From contig NZ_JABFMP010000005.1 in the NCBI RefSeq assembly GCF_013359595.1, forward strand, positions 124,001-188,000: a DNA stretch of 64,000 nucleotides, written 5' to 3'. Position 1 is the stretch's first letter. Every line of letters starts with the position of its first letter. This DNA comes from Pseudomonas sp. C1C7. Its GTDB lineage: Bacteria; Pseudomonadota; Gammaproteobacteria; Pseudomonadales; Pseudomonadaceae. Made by a program: the position numbers and the translations under genes. Below the pieces are notes generated by a model. That model had not been told where the DNA came from. It saw only the letters and a list, made by a program, of their open reading frames with translations, and ran no database searches. Of this stretch, positions 1-9,260 are shown piece by piece.

Positions 1-372
1 CGCCGGGTTGGCCATCATGTCGTTGTACATCGCGCCGTGGGGTTTGACGTAGTTGACCCGCCCGCCCTGGGCGCGGCAGATGCCGTCGAGGGCGCCGATC
101 TGGTAGTGCAGGATGTCCTGAAGTTCCTGGGCGGCGTAGGCCATGGAGCGACGACCGAACCCCACCAGGTCCTGATAGGCCGGATGAGCGCCGATCTGCA
201 CGCCGTGTCTGAGGGCCAGGCTGACGGTCTTGCGCATGATACTCGGGTCGCCCGCATGGAAACCGCAGGCGATGTTGGCGCAATCGATGAAGGGCATGAC
301 TTCCGCGTCCAGACCCATGGTCCAGTTGCCGAAACTCTCGCCGATGTCGCAATTCAATAGCAGGCGGCTCAC
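1..372 (-). CDS. pxpA: 5-oxoprolinase subunit PxpA (LamB/YcsF family), 3' end outside window
   Basis: First 124 residues of a LamB/YcsF-family protein, subunit A of the ATP-dependent 5-oxoprolinase PxpABC that opens cytosolic pyroglutamate to glutamate. Visible family motifs are [11 protein letters not shown] at the N-terminus, [12 protein letters not shown] near residues 32-43 and [15 protein letters not shown] near 56-70. The start is a GTG at 370-372 preceded by AGGAG eight bases away; no upstream ATG fits. The family is about 250 residues, so roughly half is missing past position 1; pxpB and pxpC would be expected there. The MFS transporter gene ends 87 bases upstream on the same strand, so the two may be co-transcribed. 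Confidence 0.85.
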   Translation of the reverse strand, partial: MSRLLLNCDIGESFGNWTMGLDAEVMPFIDCANIACGFHAGDPSIMRKTVSLALRHGVQIGAHPAYQDLVGFGRRSMAYAAQELQDILHYQIGALDGICRAQGGRVNYVKPHGAMYNDMMANPA

Positions 373-459
373 GATGAACACTCCTGTAGGTTTTATTCTT
401 TTTTGCTGCGGGACATATCCGTCAGACAGACCCGCAGATTAACAGTTACCGACTTCGAG

Positions 460-1746
460 TCATTGCGCGTCGAGTTGCTTGCCACGGGTTTCCGGCAGGC
501 TCAGGGCCGCGAGGATCACCACGCCGTAGGACACCGCGGCGAAGGACCCGATGCCGACGCTCAGCGGCACTTTCTGGCTGAGCAGGCCGATCAGCAGCGG
601 GAACAACGCCGCCAGTGCCCGGCCGATGTTGTAGCAGAATCCCTGGCCCGAACCGCGAATCCGCGTCGGGAACAACTCGGTGAGGAACGCGCCCATGCCG
701 CTGAAAATCCCCGAGGCGAAGAAGCCCAGCGGGAAACCCAGCCACAGCATCACGCCATTGCTGACCGGCATCTGCGTGTACAGCAGGACGATGGTGAACG
801 AACCGACCGCGAACAGGATGAAGTTCTTTTTCCGACCGAGGATGTCGGTCAGATAGGCGCTGATGACGTAACCGACGTAGGAACCGATGATCACCATCGC
901 CAGATAACCGCCCGTACCCAGTACGCTCAGGCCCCGCTCGTTCTTCAGAAAAGTCGGCAACCAGGAAGTGATCGCGTAGTAGCCACCCAGTGCACCGGTG
1001 GTCAGCAAGGATGCGCGAATGGTGGTGAAGAGCATGCCCGGGGCGAAGATCTCGTAGAACTTCGACGGATTGCTCGGGGCTTCCTTGGCCTTGGCTTCGC
1101 GGTAGATTTCCGGATCCTTGACCAGACGGCGGACGAAAATCACGAACACCGCCGGGACGATGCCGAGGATGAACAGTGCGCGCCAGGCATCATCCGGCGG
1201 CAGGACCGAGAACAGCAGCGCATACAGAATTGCCGTCAGGCCCCAACCCAGCGCCCAGCCGGATTGCACCATGCCCACGGCCTTGCCTCGGTCCTGGGCG
1301 CGGATGACTTCACCGATCAGCACCGCACCGGCCGTCCACTCACCGCCGAAGCCGAAGCCCATCAGGGTCCGGGCGATCAGCAGTTGTTCATAGTTCTGGG
1401 CAAAACCACAGAGGAAGGTGAAGAAGGCAAACCACAGCACGGTCAGTTGCAACGTACGCACCCGGCCGATGCGGTCGGAGAGAATCCCCGCCACCCAGCC
1501 GCCGATGGCCGAGGCGATCAGGGTGCTGGTGTGAATCAGCCCGGCCTGGCCGGTGGTGATGCCCCACATGGCAATCAGGGTCGGCACCACGAAGCTGAGC
1601 ATCTGGGTGTCCATGCCGTCCAGGCCATAGCCGATCTTGCAGCTCCAGAAGGTGCGGCGTTCCTGCTGATTGATGTTGCGATACCAGTCGAAAGGTCCGG
1701 GGCGAGCCGTGACTTTCGGGATGGCGGTGGTGTCGGGCGCACTCAT
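460..1746 (-). CDS. MFS transporter, organic acid:H+ symporter type
   Basis: A 428-residue, 12-helix major facilitator protein. The helix 2-3 loop carries the MFS signature as GILSDRIGRVRTL (near residue 90), and the second half repeats it as TDILGRKKNF (near 300). GGEWTAGAVLIGEV in helix 4 and LFPTRIRGSGQGFCYNIGRA in the second half resemble the aromatic-acid/sialate symporter branch. It lies between the pxpA start and a divergent LysR gene, which suggests import of a small carboxylate, perhaps an oxoproline-like or amino-acid-derived acid; that substrate is inference. Start ATG at 1744-1746 has AGCGCGGAGA upstream. Confidence 0.85.
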   Translation of the reverse strand: MSAPDTTAIPKVTARPGPFDWYRNINQQERRTFWSCKIGYGLDGMDTQMLSFVVPTLIAMWGITTGQAGLIHTSTLIASAIGGWVAGILSDRIGRVRTLQLTVLWFAFFTFLCGFAQNYEQLLIARTLMGFGFGGEWTAGAVLIGEVIRAQDRGKAVGMVQSGWALGWGLTAILYALLFSVLPPDDAWRALFILGIVPAVFVIFVRRLVKDPEIYREAKAKEAPSNPSKFYEIFAPGMLFTTIRASLLTTGALGGYYAITSWLPTFLKNERGLSVLGTGGYLAMVIIGSYVGYVISAYLTDILGRKKNFILFAVGSFTIVLLYTQMPVSNGVMLWLGFPLGFFASGIFSGMGAFLTELFPTRIRGSGQGFCYNIGRALAALFPLLIGLLSQKVPLSVGIGSFAAVSYGVVILAALSLPETRGKQLDAQ

Positions 1747-1874
1747 GGCAAATCTCCGCGCTGATTTTATTGGTATTGTTCTGAGCCCCGACGACGCCTA
1801 TCGTGGGAACCGGATGGCCTGATTTTTGGGTGCGCGGCCCCGTCGCGTCCAACTAATAAAAACCCGCCTTAGAC

Positions 1875-1889
1875 ATAAGAAATTTTTAT
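1875..1889. promoter_or_regulatory. AT-rich near-palindrome, possible LysR autoregulatory site
   Basis: ATAAGAAATTTTTAT matches its own reverse complement at all but a few central positions and fits a loose T-N11-A LysR box. It ends three bases before the LysR start codon and occupies the ribosome-binding region, in the 146-base gap between the divergent MFS and LysR genes. Binding of the regulator here is inference. Confidence 0.3.
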
Positions 1890-1892
1890 CCC

Positions 1893-2807
1893 ATGAACCT
1901 GAAGTTTCTCGAGACCTTCGTCTGGGTCGCCCGCCTCAAGAGTTTTCGCCTGACCGCCGACAAGCTCTTCACCACCCAGGCGTCGATCTCCAGCCGCATC
2001 GCCGTGCTCGAAAGCGAACTGGGCGTGAAGCTGTTCGTGCGCGATTCCCGAGGCGTGAGCCTGACGCCGGAAGGCCTGAAAGTGCTCGATTACGCCGAGC
2101 AGATGATGGACACCATGCAGGCGCTCAAGCAGTCGATCGAGACCCGTTCGAGCAAGGCCGGGCGCGTGCGGATCGGGGTCATGGACACGGTGATCCACAC
2201 CTGGCTCAGCCCGCTGGTGGCGCAGATCACCGATCACTATCCGCTGCTCGAAATCGAGCTGGTGGCCGATACGTCGCTGAACCTCTGCGATCAGCTGCAA
2301 AAAGGTTTTCTCGATGTGGCCCTGCAAACCGACCTGTTGCGCCAGGAAAGCGTGCGAAGCCTGGAACTGGCCAGCCACCCGATCGGCTGGATCGCCGCCA
2401 GCAATTCGCTGTACAACCGCGAATACGCAGGCGTCGCCGACCTTGGCAATGAACGGATCATCACCTACTCGAAAAACTCCCATCCCCATCAGGAAGTGCT
2501 CGCTTTGATGCAGGCCAACGGCGTCATGGCGCCGAGGCTGAGCTGCGTGAATTCGGTGTCGGCGATCACCCGCCTGCTGCGCGACGGCTTCGGGATTGGC
2601 GCCCTGCCGCCAGTGCTGGTGGCCGAGGAACTGGCCCGCGGGGAACTGACCCTGCTGGACATCGACCAGCGCCCGCCGGATCTGCAGGTGGTGGTGTCGT
2701 GGCGGGTGGGCGCGGAATGGGTCGAGGAGATTGTGGCGCTGTGTCAGCAGGTGCTGGAGGGGTATGCGCGCAGGGTGGGTGAGCGTTACATCACCCTGGC
2801 GCGCTGA
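1893..2807 (+). CDS. LysR-family transcriptional regulator
   Basis: 304-residue LysR-type regulator. Residues 1-60 form the winged helix-turn-helix (KSFRLTADKLFTTQASISSRIAVLE), followed by a type 2 periplasmic-binding-like effector domain from about residue 90. It is divergent from the MFS/pxpA genes and probably controls them, as LysR proteins commonly regulate the adjacent divergent unit. No strong Shine-Dalgarno precedes the ATG at 1893; an AT-rich near-palindrome sits there instead. The effector is unknown. Confidence 0.88.
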   Translation: MNLKFLETFVWVARLKSFRLTADKLFTTQASISSRIAVLESELGVKLFVRDSRGVSLTPEGLKVLDYAEQMMDTMQALKQSIETRSSKAGRVRIGVMDTVIHTWLSPLVAQITDHYPLLEIELVADTSLNLCDQLQKGFLDVALQTDLLRQESVRSLELASHPIGWIAASNSLYNREYAGVADLGNERIITYSKNSHPHQEVLALMQANGVMAPRLSCVNSVSAITRLLRDGFGIGALPPVLVAEELARGELTLLDIDQRPPDLQVVVSWRVGAEWVEEIVALCQQVLEGYARRVGERYITLAR

Positions 2808-2818
2808 TTTTCTTGATC

Positions 2819-2849
2819 CTGTGGGAGCGGGCTTGCTCGCTCCCACAGG
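2819..2849. repeat. REP-type hairpin (CCTGTGGGAGCG family)
   Basis: CCTGTGGGAGCG and CGCTCCCACAGG form a 12-base inverted repeat around a short GGCTTGCT centre. It lies between the convergent LysR and DUF2937 genes. It lacks a T-tract, so it is better read as a REP element than as a classical terminator. Confidence 0.75.
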
Positions 2850-2863
2850 TTAGCGCCTGTCAG

Positions 2864-3409
2864 TCATTCCAGACCGCGAGCATCCCGCTCTTCGATCGGC
2901 CGGCTCTGACGCTGGCGCTTGCCGCCCAGCACCACCCAGTCGATCAACCGAAACAGGCACTCGATGCCGAACGACAACAGCAGCGCGCCGCTCATGCCCC
3001 AGATCATCGCTTCAGGCGTCAGCAGGATCTGGTAGCTGTAGCCGTTCCAGGTTTCCTTGCGGATGTCCGGATCGGCGGCCAGCACCACTTGCAGAAAGCG
3101 GATGTACCACGGGCCCTGCATCGCCTGGAACTGCTTGTCCAGTGCGACCTGGCGGGTCAGCAGGTTGTTCAGGCTCTCGGCGTCGCTGCGAAAGATCGGG
3201 TCTTCGCTGGCCCGGTAATGGGCCACCAAGGCCTGCATATCGCCCTTGAAGAACTGGTTGGCGGTGTTCTGGAAGCCGCTCAAGCCGGCCTGCGCCTCAA
3301 TCAGATGCGCTTCGACCCGCTTGGCGTAGTCGTTGATGAACCCCGGCACCTGGACACCGATCAACAGGCCCGCCGCAAACAACACCAGCCGTAGATAACT
3401 GAGCAACAT
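2864..3409 (-). CDS. DUF2937 family inner-membrane protein
   Basis: 181-residue protein resembling the DUF2937 family, function unknown. One transmembrane segment lies at residues 4-24 and another near 133-155 (MIWGMSGALLLSFGIECLFRLI). Between them is a mostly helical, probably periplasmic region with GFINDYAKRVEAHL and AHYRASEDPIFRSD. It ends in a basic Arg/Gln-rich tail. It starts 12 bases after the end of the glutamine amidotransferase gene, so the two are likely in one transcript. Confidence 0.75.
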   Translation of the reverse strand: MLLSYLRLVLFAAGLLIGVQVPGFINDYAKRVEAHLIEAQAGLSGFQNTANQFFKGDMQALVAHYRASEDPIFRSDAESLNNLLTRQVALDKQFQAMQGPWYIRFLQVVLAADPDIRKETWNGYSYQILLTPEAMIWGMSGALLLSFGIECLFRLIDWVVLGGKRQRQSRPIEERDARGLE

Positions 3410-3421
3410 GGGAACAGGTCC

Positions 3422-4198
3422 TTATTCGGTCATACCCTGGCTGACGCATTCACCGCGTCGCCACAGGCTCCATTGGCCCGGCTCGTAGCGGGTCCAGGTT
3501 TCGTTTTCGGTGAGAGGTTCGGTGGCGATGACCGTGACCACGTCGTTGGGCGTGGTTTCGGCCTGGAAATCGACGATCACATCGACATCCTTCAAGCGCG
3601 CCGGGCCGAACGGGGCACGGCGGGTGATCTGCGCCAGCTTGGTCGAGCAATAGCAGAACAGCCAGTCGCCATCGCTGAGCAGGCAGTTGAATACGCCTTT
3701 GCTGCGGTATTCGGCGCAGGCGGCCACCAGATCCGGCAGCAGCTCCTCGACCTCCACCGGCTCCGGGAACGCGGCACGCACGCGGTTGAGCAGATCGCAG
3801 AACGCCGCCTCGCTGTCGGTGTCCCCGACAGGACGGTAGAAACGGGTGATTGGCTGGAAGTCCGCCAACTGGCCGTTGTGGGCGAAACACCAGTTGCGGC
3901 CCCACAACTCGCGGACGAACGGATGGGTGTTGGACAGGCAGACCTTGCCGACGTTGGCCTGGCGAATGTGACCGATCACCACTTCGCTCTTGATCGGGTA
4001 GCGCTGCACCAGGTTCGCCACTTCCGACTCGCTGCTCGCCGCCGGGTCCTGAAACAGGCGCAAGCCCCGGCCTTCGTAGAAAGCGATGCCCCAGCCATCG
4101 CGGTGCGGACCGGTGCGCCCGCCGCGCTGCATCAGCCCGGTGAAGCTGAACACGATATCGGTCGGGACATTGGCGCTCATGCCCAATAACTCACACAT
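3422..4198 (-). CDS. Class II glutamine amidotransferase (YafJ-like)
   Basis: 258 residues. The N-terminal [10 protein letters not shown] exposes the catalytic Cys2 after Met removal, as in Ntn-type class II amidotransferases. [19 protein letters not shown] and WCFAHNGQL supply the usual glutamine-site Arg, Asn and Gly. There is no synthetase domain, so it is a stand-alone YafJ/DUF4873-like amidohydrolase whose acceptor is unknown. It may share a transcript with the downstream DUF2937 gene and the upstream small membrane protein (33 bases apart). Confidence 0.85.
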   Translation of the reverse strand: MCELLGMSANVPTDIVFSFTGLMQRGGRTGPHRDGWGIAFYEGRGLRLFQDPAASSESEVANLVQRYPIKSEVVIGHIRQANVGKVCLSNTHPFVRELWGRNWCFAHNGQLADFQPITRFYRPVGDTDSEAAFCDLLNRVRAAFPEPVEVEELLPDLVAACAEYRSKGVFNCLLSDGDWLFCYCSTKLAQITRRAPFGPARLKDVDVIVDFQAETTPNDVVTVIATEPLTENETWTRYEPGQWSLWRRGECVSQGMTE

Positions 4199-4230
4199 GC
4201 TCGGACTCTCGCTTGAAGCCAGGGGCAGGA

Positions 4231-4719
4231 TTACAGACGGGGCTCGACCCGCATACGCTGGGGATTGCTCGGAACCGGCGGACGACCGTAGCGATCATCG
4301 CCGGCGCCGCCGAAGGGTTGATCGTCTTCCCGGTCATCGGCCTGGGCCGCAGCCTTGGCGGCGGCAGCCTGGGCCTTGCGAGCGTTGGAAGCGCGCTCGA
4401 TGGGAAAGCGGATCGCCACGAACACCAGATAGATGGCGAAAGCGATCATGCCGTACATGAACAGGTCGGAAATCGCCCGCCAGGCGTTGTTGCCGACCTT
4501 GAACAACAGGTCCAGGGCGGTAATGGCAACGGCCGGGGCAAGTTTTTCCTTGACCGGGTCGATGATGGTCGGGCTGAACAGCAGCACCGCCATCAGCACC
4601 CGCAGCGGCTCGCGCAACCAGCGCCACATCCAGCGGGTCAGGCGCATCCACACCAACAGGCAGCCCAAAGCGGCAAAGGCATAAAGGCCCCAGGCGATCA
4701 GATAGTCGTTCTCGGTCAT
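4231..4719 (-). CDS. Conserved hypothetical inner-membrane protein
   Basis: 162 residues with about three hydrophobic segments (around 7-27, 38-58 and 88-108) and a hydrophilic Ala-, Asp- and Gly-rich C-terminal tail from residue 118 ([18 protein letters not shown]). I do not recognise the family. It is divergent from oligopeptidase B (131 bases between starts) and precedes the amidotransferase gene in the same direction. Confidence 0.7.
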   Translation of the reverse strand: MTENDYLIAWGLYAFAALGCLLVWMRLTRWMWRWLREPLRVLMAVLLFSPTIIDPVKEKLAPAVAITALDLLFKVGNNAWRAISDLFMYGMIAFAIYLVFVAIRFPIERASNARKAQAAAAKAAAQADDREDDQPFGGAGDDRYGRPPVPSNPQRMRVEPRL

Positions 4720-4849
4720 GGTGTCCGTGGCATGGCAGGCAAATTGGCGCTTATGATAACGGCTTTTCGCACGTCAGGCTGCACCTATGCCTGCCGAGCC
4801 AGTCACAGGTTGCGAAACCCCAATTCCGTATCTTGTCCGAGAGCCATTC

Positions 4850-6904
4850 ATGTCCTTATCAGCGAACGCCCCCCTCCCCCCGATCGCCCACAAGGCCGAA
4901 GGCTCTGACCCCTATGCCTGGCTGCAGGAGCGCGACACCGCGGCGGTGCTCGACTACCTCAAGGCCGAAAACAGCTACCAGGAAGCACAAACCGCCGATC
5001 AGGCCGAGTTGCGCGAGACGTTGTTCCAGCAGATCAAGGGCCGGATTCTCGAAACCGACCTGTCCCTGCCCTCGCCCTGGGGCCCGTACCTGTATTACAC
5101 CCGCACCACCGCCGGCGACGAATACGCCCGCCACTACCGCTGCCCGCGCCCGGCCGATGACAGCCTGACCCTCGACGAAAGCCGGGAACAGTTGCTGCTG
5201 GACCCGAACGTGCTGGCCAATGGCGGTTTCTTCTCCCTGGGCGCGTTCAGCATCAGCCCGGACCACCAGCGCCTGGCCTACAGCATCGATTCCACGGGCG
5301 ACGAGATCTACACGCTGTTCGTGAAGGAATTGTCCGACGGCCGTGTCAGCGAACTGGAGTTCCAGGACTGCGACGGCAGCATGACCTGGGCCAACGACAG
5401 CCTGACCCTGTTTTTCGGCGAGCTGGACGACACCCACCGCCCGCACAAACTGCTGCGCTACCGCCTGGACGGCACGGCCGCCGAAGAGGTGTTCCACGAG
5501 CCGGACGGTCGCTTCTTCATGCATTGCTACCGCTCAAGCTCCGAGCAGCAATTGCTGTTGTCGGTGGGCAGCAAGACCACCAGTGAAATCTGGGTGCTGG
5601 ACGCCAACCAGCCGCAGCAGGCCTTTACCTGCATCGCGCCACGGGTCGAAGACCATGATTACGATGTCGACCACGGCGTACTGGACGGCCAATGGACCTG
5701 GTTCATCCGCACCAACCGCGACGGCATCAACTTCGCCCTGTACACCGCCGCCGATACCGGCGTCGCCCCCGTCGAATCCACCTGGCAAAACCTGATTGCC
5801 CATAGCGATACGGTGATGATCGACGGCCTGAGCCTGAACGCCGGCGCCCTGACGTTGAGCCTGCGCGAAGGCGGCTTGCCGATCATCGAAGTTCACCCAC
5901 AGGACTTGCCAAGCTACCGGGTACAACTGCCGGACGCGGCCTACAGCCTGCATGTGCAGAACAGCCTTGAATTCGAAAGCCAGCGGATTCGCCTGCGCTA
6001 CGAAGCGTTGAACCGTCCGGCGCAGATCCGCCAGCTCGAACTGGTCAACGGCGAGCAGAAAGTCCTCAAGGAAACCCCGGTGCTCGGCCCGTTCGACGCC
6101 GATGCCTACGTCAGCCAGCGCCTGTGGGCCACCGCGCCGGATGGCACCCAGGTGCCGATCAGTTTCGTGGTCAAGCGCGAAGCCCTCGGCAAGCCGACGC
6201 CGCTGTATCTGTACGGTTACGGCGCCTACGGACAGAGCCTCGACCCGTGGTTTTCCCATGCGCGCCTGAGCCTGCTCGATCGCGGCGTGGCGTTTGCCAT
6301 TGCCCATGTGCGCGGCGGCGGCGAGCTGGGTGAAGCCTGGTATCGCGCCGGCAAGCAGGAACACAAGCACAACACCTTCAGCGACTTCATTGCCTGCGCC
6401 GAACATCTGATCGCTTCCGGTTTGACCACCGCGCCGCAGTTGGCGATCAGCGGCGGCAGCGCCGGCGGTCTGTTAATCGGCGCCGTGCTCAATCAACGCC
6501 CGGAGCTGTTTGGCGCCGCCGTGGCCGAAGTACCGTTCGTCGACGCGCTCAACACCATGCTCGATCCGGACCTGCCGCTGACCGTTACCGAATACGACGA
6601 GTGGGGCAATCCGCAGGAGCCGGACGTGTACGCTCGGATCAAGGCCTACGCGCCGTACGAAAATGTCACCGCGCAGGCGTATCCTGCGACGCTGGTGATC
6701 GCCGGCTACAACGACAGCCGCGTTCAGTACTGGGAGGCGGCCAAGTGGGTGGCCAGGTTGCGCGCGACCAAGACCGACGACAATCTGCTGCTGCTCAAGA
6801 CCGAACTGGGCGCCGGGCATGGCGGGATGAGTGGTCGCTACCAGGGATTGCGTGACGTAGCGCTCGAATATGCATTTTTGTTCAAGGTTCTGGGGATCGC
6901 CTGA
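4850..6904 (+). CDS. ptrB: Oligopeptidase B (S9A family serine peptidase)
   Basis: 684-residue prolyl-oligopeptidase-family enzyme that cleaves after Arg/Lys in short peptides in the cytosol. An N-terminal seven-bladed propeller region precedes the alpha/beta-hydrolase domain. The catalytic triad is visible as Ser537 (GGSAGG), Asp622 (YNDSRVQYWEA) and His657 (GAGHGGMSG). The ATG at 4850 was chosen over an upstream in-frame ATG at 4787, because the family similarity (APLPPIAHKAEGSDPYAWL) begins just after it. The gene stands alone and is followed by a REPIN. Confidence 0.92.
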   Translation: MSLSANAPLPPIAHKAEGSDPYAWLQERDTAAVLDYLKAENSYQEAQTADQAELRETLFQQIKGRILETDLSLPSPWGPYLYYTRTTAGDEYARHYRCPRPADDSLTLDESREQLLLDPNVLANGGFFSLGAFSISPDHQRLAYSIDSTGDEIYTLFVKELSDGRVSELEFQDCDGSMTWANDSLTLFFGELDDTHRPHKLLRYRLDGTAAEEVFHEPDGRFFMHCYRSSSEQQLLLSVGSKTTSEIWVLDANQPQQAFTCIAPRVEDHDYDVDHGVLDGQWTWFIRTNRDGINFALYTAADTGVAPVESTWQNLIAHSDTVMIDGLSLNAGALTLSLREGGLPIIEVHPQDLPSYRVQLPDAAYSLHVQNSLEFESQRIRLRYEALNRPAQIRQLELVNGEQKVLKETPVLGPFDADAYVSQRLWATAPDGTQVPISFVVKREALGKPTPLYLYGYGAYGQSLDPWFSHARLSLLDRGVAFAIAHVRGGGELGEAWYRAGKQEHKHNTFSDFIACAEHLIASGLTTAPQLAISGGSAGGLLIGAVLNQRPELFGAAVAEVPFVDALNTMLDPDLPLTVTEYDEWGNPQEPDVYARIKAYAPYENVTAQAYPATLVIAGYNDSRVQYWEAAKWVARLRATKTDDNLLLLKTELGAGHGGMSGRYQGLRDVALEYAFLFKVLGIA

Positions 6905-6971
6905 GGAACTTGGCTTAAGGTGCCTGTCTTAATTCCCGGCACCACACGCCGATACAACATTACCGCCCTCC

Positions 6972-7075
6972 CGTAGGAGCGAGCTTGCTCGCGATGGATT
7001 CAAAAACGCCGCGGGGTGTCAGGCTCCCAGCGTTATCGTTGGCGACCATCGCGAGCAAGCTCGGCTCCTGCAGGG
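6972..7075. repeat. REPIN (GTAGGAGCGAGCTTGCTCGC family)
   Basis: Two oppositely oriented REP units, CGTAGGAGCGAGCTTGCTCG and a right arm reading CATCGCGAGCAAGCTCGGCT, surround about 50 bases. It fills most of the gap between ptrB and the cyclic-nucleotide-binding gene. The right arm carries one extra G relative to the left, so the element is slightly degraded. Confidence 0.85.
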
Positions 7076-7115
7076 GGAAGAATTTCGGTTCGAATTACAA
7101 AAAAGACCGCACGAC

Positions 7116-7589
7116 ATGTCAGAAACGACCTTGCTGAACAACGAAATCCGCGACTGGCTGATGGACTGCGGCCTGTTCAACCAGCTGTTGCCGGCGGACT
7201 TTGCCGCGGCCTCGGGCTATTTCAGTATCAGCACCATTGCCCAAGGCGAAGAGATTTTCCATGAGGGGGATGCCGGCAGCTTCATGTGCATCATCCACAC
7301 CGGCCAGGTGGCTGTGCAAAAAACCACCAGCGACGGCCAACTGGTGACCATCGCCACCCTGCGCAGCGGCCGCTCGTTCGGTGAGATGGCGGTACTCGAC
7401 GGCGAACGCCGCTCGGCAAGCTGCGTGGCGGCGAGCAACTGTCAGTTGCTCAACCTGGGCAAAGATTCACTGGAAAAAATGCTCAACGACGCCCCGAAGA
7501 TCGCCGCCAAGATCATCCGCGCCCTCGCCGTGTCCCTTTCCAAGCGCTTGCGCATGGTCGACGGGCAACTGCTGTCGCAGCAGGTTTAA
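7116..7589 (+). CDS. Cyclic nucleotide-binding domain protein
   Basis: 157 residues, almost wholly one cNMP-binding beta-roll (residues about 20-135). The phosphate-binding cassette reads FGEMAVLDGERRSAS, keeping the Glu and Arg that contact the ribose and phosphate in CRP-like proteins. There is no DNA-binding or enzymatic domain, so it is a stand-alone sensor or adaptor with an unknown partner. Its TAA stop overlaps the stop of the convergent downstream gene. Confidence 0.85.
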   Translation: MSETTLLNNEIRDWLMDCGLFNQLLPADFAAASGYFSISTIAQGEEIFHEGDAGSFMCIIHTGQVAVQKTTSDGQLVTIATLRSGRSFGEMAVLDGERRSASCVAASNCQLLNLGKDSLEKMLNDAPKIAAKIIRALAVSLSKRLRMVDGQLLSQQV

Positions 7590-7879
7590 CCGCCGGGCGA
7601 CTTGACCTTGGGCGGATTCTGCTCGATTCCCGGAACCGGTTGATCCTTGGTGGGCGGGCTGGGCATATCGATCGGCACCAGGGGTGGGCCGCCACTGCCG
7701 GCTCCGACTTTAGGAACAACCGCCGGGGTGATCTGCGGGTACGGTGTGGGTGTAGCGGTGCCTGGGGAACCGGGCATCGGTGCTGGACTGACGGGCGTGA
7801 CTTGCAGCGGCTGGGCGGCTTGCACTGCAGTAATCGAGAGCGCGGCCATAGCAATGACCGTTAGAATGGTGCGCTTCAT
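7586..7879 (-). CDS. Proline-rich exported small protein
   Basis: 97 residues: a signal peptide (MKRTILTVIAMAALSITAVQ, cleavage likely after AQA) followed by a low-complexity mature part rich in Pro, Gly and Thr (PVSPAPMPGSPGTATPTPYP). No domain is recognised. The ATG at 7877-7879 is chosen because the signal peptide begins there. The gene converges on the cyclic-nucleotide-binding gene and the two stop codons share the bases TTAA. Confidence 0.65.
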   Translation of the reverse strand: MKRTILTVIAMAALSITAVQAAQPLQVTPVSPAPMPGSPGTATPTPYPQITPAVVPKVGAGSGGPPLVPIDMPSPPTKDQPVPGIEQNPPKVKSPGG

Positions 7880-7975
7880 CAATGACTCCGTTGGCCTTGT
7901 TGTCATGTGCAGGCTACTCCCAACTGCGTCCGTTTGCCTTCCCTCCTGCCGCCATTTTCTCCTCAAGTGAACCCC

Positions 7976-8662
7976 ATGAAACGTTTCGTACTGCTCGACA
8001 CCACCCCAATTCCCGAGAACGGCGGTGCTCTGTGCCTGTTCGAATACGGTGAGGATTTCGTCATCAAGATCCAGGGCGGTGACGGCGGGCAACTGATGAA
8101 CACGCGCATGCACGGCTCCGAGGATGCCTTGGCCGAGATTCCTTGCCGCAAGGTCGCCGGACGCCCCAATTCCCGGGTGTTGATCGGTGGTCTCGGCATG
8201 GGTTTCACCCTCGCCTCGGCGCTCAAGCATCTGGGCAAGACCGCCGAAGTGGTGGTCGCCGAACTGGTACCTGGCGTGGTTGAGTGGAACCGCGGCCCAC
8301 TGGGTGAAAAAGCCGGTAAACCCTTGCTGGACCCGCGCACTGTCATCCGCATGGAAGACGTGGCCAAGGTCTTGCAGGCCGAGCCGCAAGGCTTCGACGC
8401 GATCATGCTCGACGTCGACAACGGCCCCGAAGGCCTGACCCGCAAAACCAACAGCTGGCTCTATTCATCCGAAGGCCTGGCCGCGTGCGCCAGGGCCCTG
8501 CGCCCCAAAGGCGTGCTGGCGGTCTGGTCGGCCAGCGCCGACCGGCATTTTTCCGACAAACTGAAAAAAGCCGGTTTCAAGGCCGAGGAAGTTCAGGTCT
8601 TCGCCCACGGCAACCGCGGCACCCGCCACACCATCTGGATTGCCGAGAAGCTCAAGGGCTGA
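7976..8662 (+). CDS. Spermidine synthase-like methyltransferase-fold protein
   Basis: 228 residues with a Rossmann-type SAM/dcSAM fold. The glycine-rich loop is VLIGGLGMGF at residues 68-77, followed by the acidic strand end VVVAELVPGVVEWN and the catalytic-region LDVDNGPEG. This resembles spermidine synthase-like proteins that lack the N-terminal beta domain; the polyamine substrate is unproven. The start ATG at 7976 matches the family N-terminus; more upstream starts give no similarity. It is divergent from the proline-rich protein. Confidence 0.8.
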   Translation: MKRFVLLDTTPIPENGGALCLFEYGEDFVIKIQGGDGGQLMNTRMHGSEDALAEIPCRKVAGRPNSRVLIGGLGMGFTLASALKHLGKTAEVVVAELVPGVVEWNRGPLGEKAGKPLLDPRTVIRMEDVAKVLQAEPQGFDAIMLDVDNGPEGLTRKTNSWLYSSEGLAACARALRPKGVLAVWSASADRHFSDKLKKAGFKAEEVQVFAHGNRGTRHTIWIAEKLKG

Positions 8663-8711
8663 GCTAAACTCTGCTGTATAACCGTCATTAGTCTTTTACA
8701 AAGGTGAACCC

Positions 8712-9083
8712 ATGAGTTCGTCCACCCCAACCAACACGTCGAAGCTGGATCGCATCCTGGCCGACAACCAGCGCGACAAGGAAATGGGCTACCGCGACAA
8801 GGCCCTGAAGATGTACCCGCACGTGTGCGGCCGCTGCGCCCGGGAATTCTCCGGCAAGCGCCTGAGCGAGCTGACCGTGCACCACCGCGATCACAACCAC
8901 GACAACAATCCGCAGGACGGATCGAACTGGGAGCTGCTGTGCCTGTACTGCCATGACAACGAACATTCGCGCTATACCGACCAGCAGTACTTCGGCGAAG
9001 GCTCGCTGAGCACGCCGAAGATCGCCAAGGCGACGCACAATCCCTTTGCGGCGTTGGCCGGGATGATGAAGAAAGAAGACTGA
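8712..9083 (+). CDS. yajD: YajD-type HNH nuclease
   Basis: 123-residue HNH endonuclease-fold protein. A zinc-binding CGRCAREF pair and the distal CLYCHDNEH pair bracket the core VHHRDHNHDNNPQDGSNWEL, giving the His-Asn-His site. Length and layout match the conserved YajD family. Its cellular substrate is not established. The AAAGGTGAACCC in front of the ATG supplies the ribosome site. Confidence 0.88.
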   Translation: MSSSTPTNTSKLDRILADNQRDKEMGYRDKALKMYPHVCGRCAREFSGKRLSELTVHHRDHNHDNNPQDGSNWELLCLYCHDNEHSRYTDQQYFGEGSLSTPKIAKATHNPFAALAGMMKKED

Positions 9084-9109
9084 AGATCTCTGCAGGCCTT
9101 ACTGGCCTC

Positions 9110-9174
9110 TTCGCGGGCCAGCCTCGCTCCTACAGGTAATACGCAATCCGTAGGAGCGAGGCTTGCCAGCGAAC
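9110..9174. repeat. REPIN, short-loop form
   Basis: Inverted pair, CCAGCCTCGCTCCTAC followed by GTAGGAGCGAGGCTTGCCAG, separated by about 16 bases, between yajD and the SPOUT methyltransferase gene. Confidence 0.8.
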
Positions 9175-9260
9175 GACTTCCTGACACCACCAATCTCAAA
9201 CTGACCACCCCTCCCCCAATCCCCGTATAATCGCGCTTTTTTCCCAAAGGCACCCCGCAA

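Noticed and set aside
403..1764. A 453-codon open frame antisense to the MFS transporter
   Set aside because: Shadow of GC-rich coding sequence: no start signal, low-complexity Arg/Gln/His translation, and the opposite strand encodes a clear 12-helix transporter.
2819..2849. Rho-independent terminator between LysR and DUF2937 genes
   Set aside because: No T-run follows the stem on either strand; it matches the REP family instead.
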